Source: Punica granatum
Lineage: Eukaryota; Streptophyta; Magnoliopsida; Myrtales; Lythraceae
Reading direction: 5' to 3'
NCBI RefSeq assembly: GCF_007655135.1
Contig: NC_045128.1
Location: forward strand, 3,658,001-3,722,000
Length of the DNA: 64,000 nucleotides
Made by a program: the position numbers and the translations under genes. Positions 50,376-61,300 of the stretch are shown here, in pieces; the stretch's first letter is position 1; each line of letters begins with the position of its first letter. The notes under the pieces are model-generated. The model saw nothing but the letters and a program-made list of their open reading frames with translations, was not told where the DNA came from and made no database searches.

Positions 50376-50764
50376 CTGGCATTAACCACAAGAATTATGA
50401 TTAGAAACTACTACTACAAATCATCTTTTAATAATTAGCACAATGTCATGGATCATCACGCTGTGAGACAAATCTCTCTCATCTTGCATCAACGTGATTG
50501 ATAATATCCCAGAAGTTTTGACCAATGTCTAGAACAATTTAACACAACATAAAAAATAGCATCCTTACTTATCCTTACCTCTTTGCTATGTGCAGCAAAT
50601 CACTTCTCCGCCCAGCGATTTCTTGCAAAATCGACACATGCCATCAACTCGCATCTCTGATATCTACCGTGGACCTCAAATTCGTGTGTTTTGTGCCCTA
50701 ATTCCATCAAAATATCACATGCCCAACCTGAATTTCCTTTCTTCGTAATGATCTTCGAAGACAA

Positions 50765-51111
50765 TTTGTTTTCTCCCCTATTTCCTTTTACCTGCGATTT
50801 TAAACCCTAAATGGAGAGGAGGTGAAATCTCCATTTTGCCAAACCCCATCAGACAAATAGAAGAAGAGGGTGAGGGGCAACACGTAATTTCATCAATAGG
50901 GTAATGGAGGGAATCCACGTCAGCCGACGTTAGCCACATCACGACCGTTAAACTGCCACATCGGACAATTCTGTTTAAATTGATAGGTCTGGCCGCTTTG
51001 TGCTAAACGTGATAGGAAATTAAAAGTTCGTGAATTTCTGTGATAAAAAAAATAGTTTGTGCTAAAATTGATAGAAAGTGCAAAGTTTGTATTTTTTTTG
51101 GTAATTTACCC
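50765..51111 (-). repeat. MULE right terminal inverted repeat
   Basis: The inverted partner of 45458-45803, about 347 bp. A few substitutions separate them, for example in the tract around the CCATTACCC block. Confidence 0.93.
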
Positions 51112-51120
51112 TTATAATTA

Positions 51121-52334
51121 TTTATTATAGCTTCTTTCCTTTTTTAGCCCATTTGTAATGTCTCTGATTGGTCCTTGTAAACGGACAAGGAATTGGGCCG
51201 AAGAAAGGGAACGACACTCGACAGGACAAAGATTTGGGCCTAAAGTGAAAGAAGAAGGAAGTTGGGTGGTGGGGACAATGAAAGGTGGGCCCAAAAGTCA
51301 AAAAGGGAGGGGGAGAAAAATATCCTTCTATCAAGGATTAATTCCAGAAAGCGCCTTCAATGATATCAAATTTTCATATTCTCCCTCAAACTATCTTAAA
51401 TGTTCATTCTTCACCTTATTGTATGGTGCTCGCATGTTATGATCACTTGCCAAGGTGCTGATATATGATCTCGTAGTAACTGTTACGGGAATTAGAATTT
51501 GCGTATTAATGAAAATCTCTACATCTAGGTACATCGAGACGAGAAAGGGGTATAGTAAGTGATGAAATGCTCTTGAGAGTTGCAAATAAACATTGATCCA
51601 TAAATTTTCAAAAAGGCTAGTGATTTAAAAAAAAAAAAAATTTGTATTGATAGGCATGAAGAGTTGTGTTGACAAATGGAAGCATCTTAGCAGCAAAAGA
51701 AAAAAAAAAGGTGATTACTCGTAATAGTTAACGAGCGAAATGAGAACAACTTAAATTGTGATAATAATGTTGTGACTTGTGAGGGAAAAAATACATGTTG
51801 TGACTTGTGAGAAAAAATACAATTCAATAGTCGAAAACATCATTGGCTTTTACTCTAATCTAAGTAGCATGGGACACGTAGAATTCCATATAATTGTGAC
51901 TGTGACATTCTGTTTATCTCATTCTCGGTAAGATGGTGTGCCACGGCGAAACGTTCTTAGTTTATTGGCTAAGGTTAACTAGTCGAACCATAGGTCTCTG
52001 TTGACGACCCGCAACTCCGAACACAAAAGTGGTCTAAATGTAAAATACGCATAGTTCAAGCATTCATATCGGGGAATTTCGTAAAGAATCAATAGTTGAG
52101 GGGCCACTTAAGAATTTCCAACTCGCATGGCCATTAATGCTTCGTGTCGTTTGCTCATTAATCGTTGGATCATTGCGGACTGCCGCAGATAACGTAGGAC
52201 TTCAGGTAAACTGACATTTCGTCTCTGTCACTCCCACCTCTCCATTTTCCTGCTCTTCCCCTCCCGACCCTGCACTCCGTTTATCTTCTTCTCTGCCTCG
52301 TACAGCTCCTCGGACAACATAGGACACCAATCCT
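51121..52334. other. Spacer and NPC1 upstream region
   Basis: AT-rich DNA without a recognisable gene. It holds short A runs at 51.6 kb and a 25-bp direct repeat around 51774-51826 (TGTTGTGACTTGTGAG twice). The last 150 bp are CT-rich, like a plant 5' leader. Confidence 0.5.
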
Positions 52335-55300
52335 ATGACTTCCCGCAGGGAGAAGATGGACTCCTCTTTGGCTTTCTGGGCTGCAGTTTTCCTCATACAG
52401 GCAAGAAACGCGACTTCGTGTCTCTGAGCTTCATCTCACTTTCCTATGCTTTGTTGGCTCTTCGTGGATGTTAACGTTGTTTGTGTACTTTGGTTACTGG
52501 TGAGCTTTGTGCTGCTTAGATCACCTTCTCATGCTTGCTGCTTGGGTTAGATTGATTTTCCTCTGTCAAGAATTGGTTTTGGTGAAGGGTGTTGTTTGGC
52601 GTTGTTTTCATGGTTTACGTGTTCATTTGAATTATGGGTTGTCAGTGATTTCGATGCCTCTGGTTACCCTTTTGCTATCTGGAAATCTCGGGTGCGTTCC
52701 AATGTGATGATCAATTGTTTTCTCCGTCGGATATGGATTCAATCATGTTAGATAGATTGAAAAGAAATCCGCTTCATGCTGGGAAATATGTGCTTGTGCG
52801 TTTTGACCATCTCCTGCTTGCAGTTGAGAGTTAACACTTGTATGGCTGGTATCATTTTGGCGATGTAATAAGCTTTTTAATTTATTAATTCTTTTTTGAA
52901 TATCTTTCAGCTCATTTGTTTCGTGTCCCTGGTGAGTTGTCAGAAGGCTGAACCAGATATTCTTGTGGACTCTGGGGCCACGTCTCTGTAAGAACTGTTC
53001 ACTGGCTAGCCTTTTCAGTTCAGTAGTCTCGATGATGGTTGTTCCAGTTACTTTTGATCCAATACTATCCCGTCTTTTGATTGATAGAAGAGCTTACTTT
53101 GACTCCAATTTTGGCATTTGATCTCATGGCCTTTCTGTAGAATACTTCCATTGAAGTGCTTTTGGGATATTTTCTCATAATGCACATTGATGAATTTGCT
53201 TAACTATCTGAAGTCTGATCCCTCTTCATTTCGTTGATGTTCCACAAAGCTCTCATGAGAGGATTGGCGACAGGCATTCTAGAGATTATTGTGCGATGTA
53301 TGACATATGTGGAGAACGCAGCGATGGGAAAGTTTTAAATTGCCCGTACAGTTTCCCAGCAGTAGAGGTTTGTGGCAAATGTGATGAACATTATATTAAG
53401 TTCTAGTTTAGCGGAATATTCTATGTGCAATAACTTTTATTATGCCTTTTTTTTTTGTCCTTCTTTTGCAGCCTGATGAGCTGTTATCTGCAAAAATCCA
53501 AAGCCTTTGTCCCACTATAACTGGAAATGTTTGCTGTACAGAAGCCCAGTTTGATACACTACGTGCACAAGTTCAACAAGTAAGCTTCCTGATCAAATTT
53601 AACTTAAACTAGAATTTATACACATTGCCCTGCTATCTTCAATTTACTCGTAGGCATGGGTTCACGCCACTTGCTTTCTGTTATGTAACAAGGTTGCTTC
53701 TATTTGATGTACCAAATGAAGTTTGATAATTATCATCCTCGTTTAGATTTGCACTTTTGCAAATATAGCTGCAGGCCTGGAGTTCTTTTTTATTCAGTTG
53801 AGAATTCCTCGTTTTCCCTTGTTTTGTGTTTCTTATTTATCCAACATTCTGCCATGTGCTTTACTTTTCCAGGCAATACCATTTCTTGTGGGCTGTCCTG
53901 CATGCTTAAGGAACTTCCTGAACCTCTTCTGTGAGCTTTCTTGCTCCCCTAATCAAAGTCTTTTCATCAATGTAACAGCTGTGGCAGAGGTACGCTGTTT
54001 AAATTATGCTAAACTGTTTCGTAAGTTTTATCCAATTGAGAGACTGTTCCAAGAGCCTATTAGTTCGTTGTTTAGATTGCTACAGAGTCTCTTATTCTAG
54101 CTGCTTTATTTTTTAGAAAGTGATTTGCTTGGACTGAAAATAAATGAAGGGATCCTGGTTTTTTCGTAGTTTTTGGCTCTTATCATATGTAGCTCTGTTG
54201 TCAAATTGGAGATGGAGTGGAAGAATCTCAGTTTTTCTTTTCCCAGGTTAAGAGCAATGTTACAGTCGATGCCATTGACTTTTTTGTTACCGAAGAATTT
54301 GGAGAAGGGTTATATAACTCTTGCAAGGATGTAAAGTTTGGGACAATGAACACACGTGCACTAGAATTTATTGGTGCGGGGGCAAGAAACTACAGAGGTA
54401 ATGTATTATGCTGACATTGATGTCCCAGCAATTTTCATATATGATTCTGTTGTCATCGTTTATCTACCTTTGAATTTGATTATTTTCATCTACATGCTCG
54501 TAGCAACTCCAATTCTTAATCTGCAGACTTCCTAAGATTTACCTATTTTCAAATGCTGAAATTGAAAATAAGTTCTTGAATGGTCCTGTTGATCACTAGA
54601 TGTTTCATCAATTTCCAAAGCTTGAAGAAGGAAGTGTTTACTCTTTCCATTGTTGATGATCAGCTTCAGATTACTTGTTCTTTGAAATCATTTGTCGATT
54701 CTTTTTAAAACATTTTACAATTTTTGCAGAGTGGTTTGCGTTTATTGGCCAGAAAGCAGAGCTCTATTTCCCTGGGTCACCTTATGCAATCAAATTTAAG
54801 ACAAGGGTTGCCGAGTCATCTCCTATGAAGCTCATGAATGTCTCTGTTTATTCCTGTGGCGACACTTCATTGGGGTGCTCTTGTGGGGACTGCCCAGCTT
54901 CTCCGGCGTGCTCTGGTGTAGGACCTCCTCCTTCGCATAAAAGTGATTCCTGTTCCATCAAAATTGGATCTCTTCAGGTCGAACTGGTGCAATGATGATT
55001 TATTTCTTTGGTTTGTTTAATCGTTAGATATGGACTTGAGCTTCGTGCATTATCTTCTTAATGAAAACCATTTGGTTGTTTTATATGTCTGGTAATTGCA
55101 GGTCAAATGCATTGAGTTTTCGATGGCTATATTGTACGTTGTTTTAGTTGCTGCATTTTTTGGATGGACTTTCCGTGGAAAAAGTGAAAGGAGGAGATCT
55201 GCATCTATGAAGCAGCCGTTACTGGATTCTATGGGGGAAGGTGGAAGTAGTGAGAACGATGAGAAGCTGCCAATGAAGGTTGGCCTGATTTTAGAATTTT

Positions 55301-58300
55301 TTACATTTATATTTTTGTTGTTTCTAGCAATAATATATTATGCACATTTTGGAGTTTGCAGCATTTACTGTCTCATCTACAGGTCTCTTGCCAGTTCTAG
55401 CTTTTTGCCAATAAAACTTTGAAACTTTTGACACCACTATATGCAATTCAAGTTCGATTCTCAGTGCTGATGATGTTTTGTGAAATCAATAGATATATTA
55501 TGTGAAGTTTCAGCTTCTTCAGTTTTCCCATAAATTTGCTTTAATTGAGCTCTAGTTGTGCTTCACCTGTTAACTTATTTAAGTACCCTCATACAATCAT
55601 CTTTTCTTAAGATTCTTGATTTAAAAAAAAAAATGCAGATCAATCCATGTATTATAAGTTGGGTTTCTGCGCATACGAGTGCTAGTAGTTCGATATTCTC
55701 TTTGATTATTCTGGGAGGGGTAATTTTTCAGAAAAATGTGGACTTAGAAATAACCTGCCGATCTGTATCGAGCATTCTCCAAGAAAACGCAATCAAATCC
55801 TAATTAGATATTGGGGCTCCATGCAGAAAATGCAAGTCAGCTAAATTTCGTTCTCATTGTTCAGGGAGGGTAATCTTCTAGTTGGAAAATGAACAGAAAA
55901 AAAGAAAAAAACTTATCAGCAGGATTCTACCCTTATGTCCACTTAACTCTATAGATGAATTTCTTGATTTGTGGCTCTTTGATAATATGAGAAATGGTGC
56001 AGAGCTGCCCATATCATGTTAATTTCGATAATGGGCAGTCAAGTTTGGCAGTTTTGCCTCTTAATTCTGTTCAGGTTTTAACTGTTTCTCTTAGCACAAT
56101 GATTGTCCCACACCTTCTGTCTACTTCATTCAGGTGCCTGAATATAGCAGAAGAGACAACGTTCACTTTTCCTCTGTCCATGGATATGTCACAAGTTTTT
56201 ACCGGTAACTAGCAGATATCTATTTTTGTGTTTATGATACCCTTCTCAGCCTTTAGGTTCAGATTTAATGTGATATGTGCTTTATCATAGTTCAATAATT
56301 GCTAATTCGTTTCTCTTTCTAGGAGTTGGGGTATATACGTGGCGAGAAATCCAGCTCGCGTGCTGTGCTTGTCATTGGCTGTTGTCCTCTTACTTTGTGT
56401 AGGTCTCGTTCGTTTCGAGGTGGAAACCCGGCCAGAGAAGGTATTTTTCGCCATCTCTTTTATGTCTGTTGTGGGTTCAGTTTCCAATAGTTGCCTATCA
56501 ACTTTGGATTGAAATTGGTCCTACAGGGAGGTTGCTTGTGATATAACTGTTGGAGCCTTCAGGCGTCAGAGTAAAAGCATCATCTGTTTTTGCATTACTA
56601 ATTCTTGGTTGTTAAAATAATGATAGATAAAACATTATCGCGCTTCCAGCTTTATTGGATTGTATATCTACCCATACTTGGCAAGGATAATATTACAATT
56701 GAAGAGTACTGTTCTGATATTTAACTCTTGTATAGAGTTCATTAACATCTGAGTGCAAGCTCTGCTTGATGGAGTGTTTAAGGTGTCCTATATTATCTAC
56801 ACACAATTTGTCAATGATGCATAAAAGAATATTACATAGAAAGGGCATATACAAGTTCTAAATTTGGTGAGTTGCAACACACAAAAGGTGAGCTTTACAA
56901 ATGCATCTGATTCTTGTTTTCCCTTTGTGACATAAACAACGCTGATAAATCTTATATCTTCTTTTCATACTGTTAACTAGTTTGTAAGTGTTATTCATGA
57001 TCATATCAGTCCATGCATTCATGCCAACAGATGTTCCATTACTTTTACCCGTATTATATTAAACAGTGCAAAGTGTAAAAACTGCAGCTGTGGGTTGGCC
57101 CTGGGAGTAAAGCAGCGGAAGAGAAACAGTTTTTTGACAGTCATCTTGCTCCCTTCTATAGGATCGAGCAGGTGCAATTTTTTCCTCACACCCCCCCCCC
57201 CCCCCCCCCCCCCCCCAAAATTCATGTTCAACAGTCCTTGACAATTTTTTCTATTCAGCATTTCGTGGCAACGACATATCATGCAGCAGTCATTGTTTCT
57301 TTGCTCAAGATTTATCCTTGATCCACGGATTAGTAAATACTCTGTTATGATATGCTTGTTCAGCTCATCTTAGCAACTCTTCCTGATGCCAATAGTGGTG
57401 CGAGACCAAGCATTGTCACAGACAGTAACATCCAGCTGCTTTTTGAGATACAGAAAAAGGTATTGTCTTAATATCTTCTTCTTTGAGTGCTGAGGATTAT
57501 AAGTAAAGACTGAATCTGAAATATGGAATGATAGATGCATTGAAATAATCCTTCTTAGCCTGTTGTGCAATTTTTTCTGTCTTGTGGATTTATATTGTGT
57601 AATATCTGTTCATTATGGTACTTGAAATCTTTCATTTGGTCGGACAGATTGATGGAATCAGTGCTAACTATTCTGGATCAGTGGTGTCCCTAACCGACAT
57701 TTGTTTGAAGCCACTTGGGGAAGATTGTGCAACTCAAAGTATACTGCAGGTTTTGTTCTGTAGATTTATATTATTAAGAAGTCTGAGAATGATATTGGGA
57801 TGTGAACTAGCAGTGTGGTTGATTACCTGAGAGCATTCATGAAATTAGCCCCTATCTGGATTCTTCAGTATCTGAAATCGTTGATTAACTAAGGATTATT
57901 TAGACGAGTTCAGTCTATCCAAGTCTGCAAATTGCAACCTTTTGTTGCTAATTTTAGGATATATGTTGCTATATTCTGGCAGTATTTTAAGATGGATCCT
58001 GAAAATTTCGAGACATACGGAGGAGTGACCCATGCTGAATATTGCTTTCAGGTGAGGTTTCATATCCACTTGTTCTATTGTCATTGTAAATACTAATTTA
58101 TTGTCTGTTTGTGGATCTGAGACGAGCTATTCATCGTTGGGCAAGAAGTCCCATCTGTAGATTTGAACTCGTCTTAGAGCTTGCCTCCAAGTCAAGAAGA
58201 TATGAATTCATGTTTAGCATGAAGTTGATATAAGCGCCAAAATCGCAAATGCATAATAGTCTTCAGTTTAAAACCGGGCTAATATGGTCTTTTTCATCTT

Positions 58301-61300
58301 TGCAATCATCTTCACTGCTGTTTTGCTGGTGAATGATGGAATTGTGTTTTCACTTGTCAAGTAATTGGGGAATTACTTACATCTCAATGTGAGTGGGAAT
58401 ATACAATGTTTTGACTTGGCATCTTCCTATATTCAGCATTATACATCAGCAGAGACATGTCTGAGCGCATTTAAAGCTCCACTAGATCCAAGCACTGCAC
58501 TGGGGGGATTTTCTGGAACTAATTATTCTGAGGTGAGACTTGATGGAGGAAAAAATCAATTTTCATCAATTGCTTACAAGTTCAGCTTTCATTCGGATCA
58601 TGCTCAAATGCCAGGCATCCGCATTCGTCGTCACCTACCCAGTTAATAATGCTGTAGAAGATGCCAATGATGCGAATGGTAGGGCCGTGGCATGGGAGAA
58701 GGTTTTCGTTCAATTAGCGAAGGTTTGAGCAGAGAACCAATTATATTATGTATTCTTTTTAGATAATCTGCTTGAATTTATTTAGATATATCACAATGTT
58801 TATGTAGACGATCTACATATACTAAGGCGGAGATGACTAAGGCTTGAGAAGTATTGGTGAAACATTTTACACTGTTGAGTAAGGCTTAAGAAATTTTGCA
58901 TGGACAAAATTCAACCATTGGTTTTCTTTTGCAGCCAGTTCGACCATGCTGATTGTTTAGCAATTTTATCTCTTTTACTTCCAATCTTGTTAAATGATGG
59001 AGCAATTACATTGACAGGAGGAGCTGCTGCCACTTGTGCAGTCCAACAATCTCACCCTTTCATTTTCTTCTGAAAGCTCAATTGAGGAAGAACTGAAAAG
59101 AGAAAGCACTGCAGATGTTGTGACAATAGTGGTAAGTTATCAGTGACTTTGTTTATTCATATCCTGAAAATGCATGTCTTCTGACGGTCTTTGCTGATGT
59201 TTTTAATTGTGCGTCAGGTGAGCTACCTTGTTATGTTTGCTTACATATCGGTGACATTGGGAGATACACCTCGCTTATCCACATTTTATATCTCCTCGAA
59301 GGTACTGTAAGCTTTGCTTTTAGTTATCCTCAAGTTTCTTCCCACATATAGGCGCTAGTATGAGCAGTAAGATGCAGTATTTAATTTTTATGTCTGACTT
59401 TCTTTGTTCGATTGAATGTGATTCTCGCTTTTTGGGCAATCAAGTGAAGATAGCCTGGTTTTGATAATCTTATATTTCACAAGCACGACTTTTCAGCTTG
59501 TTGAAAATTGTGAGGTGCCTTGGACCCTTCCAGGCACTTTTGTTCACTGCATGTTTTTAAACTGCGGTTTTATTTTTCTTGAATAAAGTCAGCAGCATTT
59601 ACTGGAGACATACGATTCTGGATGACAGGTGTTACTTGGTCTTTCGGGAGTTATCATTGTGTTGCTCTCTGTTCTTGGGTCAGTTGGATTTTTCAGTGCT
59701 TTGGGAGTCAAATCTACTTTAATCATAATGGAAGTCATTCCTTTCCTAGTCTTAGCGGTAAGCTTTCTTTTTAATTCTTATTATTATTAAGCATTCCTTT
59801 GTTTTTGAAGCTTAATGTGAGTCCATCCTCTTCAATTTAACTATCTTTATTATATTTGTTTCCTCTCATGTGGCTCTTCAACTTGCAAGGTTGGAGTGGA
59901 TAACATGTGTATATTGGTTCATGCTGTGAAAAGGCAACCTTCAGATTTGCCTTTAGAGAATCGAATAAGTAACGCGCTTGTTGAAGTCGGACCATCAATA
60001 ACATTAGCTAGCTTGTCTGAGGTCCTTGCATTTGCAGTTGGTGCTTTTATTTCTATGCCAGCCTGCCGTGTCTTCTCGATGTTTGCTGGTAAAATGTGCC
60101 ATTGTGTTCCTTCAACTTTACTTCGGTTATAGTTCCGCATGCAGTGCACTCTCTGATACCATCTCTTCTTTCTATAGCTTTGGCTGTTCTATTGGACTTC
60201 CTTCTTCAAGTCACTGCATTTGTTGCATTAATAACATACGACTTCAGAAGAGCCCAGGATAACAGGATTGATTGTTTCCCATGCATAAAACTCAATTATT
60301 CTGAGGCATACGATGAAGGTACTATCCTTAGCTTCTTTTCTTCCATATGTTAGTCTTTTCATAATCTTAGACTGGTGGTGGAGTCATTTTCAATGAGAAG
60401 TGTTTGTATTGCTTCAACAAACCTCCCAAAATTACTGACAGAGGCATGTATACTACAGGATCTGATCAGAGAAGACCAGGACTGCTAGTCCGATATATGA
60501 AGGTGATGATCTTGAGGAATCGACTGTTAAAATGCCTTCAGGAAATTCATTTGCTTGTTCAGAAGATTCATGTCATTTTGCAGGAAATTCATGCTCGTAT
60601 ACTTGGAATCTGGGGGGTTAAAGTGTTCGTCGTTGCTGTCTTTGTTGCATTTACCCTAGCAAGCATAGTAAGTGGTTCAACATGATGTGCGTATACGTAA
60701 TATGATTTTATCCCTTATTTTCAGTTTCTGACGGATATCCATCTGTTCTACTTCATACAGGCATTAACTACTAGGATTGAAGCTGGATTGGAGCAACAAA
60801 TTGTTCTTCCTCGGGACTCCTACCTTCAGGTTCAGTTTGTCTGATGCATTGTCACATTTTTACCTGCTTTTCCTTCCATGTCATGTCCAATCTATATCGT
60901 CTCACCATTAATAACACATTTATATCAGGGGTATTTCACCAATGTCTCCGAGTATCTCAGAATTGGACCACCATTATATTTTGTTGTTAAGGGGTACAAC
61001 TATAGGTACTCAGCTTCTTCTTGGTCCCATCTCGACTTGCTAGCTCTCTATGATTTTGTGCCCATGTTTTTTATTTATTCAAAGCCTAACTTTGATCTGA
61101 TTGTTTTGATGATTGACTTCTTTCTTCCCTGCTTACAGCACTGAATCAAGTCACACCAACAAGTTATGCTCTATCAGCAATTGTGACTCAAACTCTCTTC
61201 TCAATGAGGTGAATCCCTCTTTTATACTGGAATTCTCGTAGTAGCTTTACGATGGCTCCCCTTTTAAGGTTTAAAAGCACCAGCAGTCGGTATGAACAGC

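Larger units (their letters stand above)
45458..51111 (+). mobile_element. Complete Mutator-like element (MULE), 5654 bp
   Basis: The element begins GGGTAAATTACC and ends with its reverse complement. A perfect 9-bp target duplication, TTATAATTA, flanks it at 45449-45457 and 51112-51120. Terminal inverted repeats of about 346 bp are nearly identical. It encodes an open five-exon transposase in the left and centre, a region of 72-bp tandem repeats, and a captured exon of xylose isomerase on the opposite strand. Long matching TIRs, a perfect duplication and an unbroken transposase point to a recent, possibly autonomous, insertion. Confidence 0.95.

Noticed and set aside
50131..50391. Whole 86-codon minus-strand frame as a protein gene
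   Set aside because: Only the first 30 or so residues match xylose isomerase; after the GTGAGC donor the translation is intron and tandem-repeat sequence.
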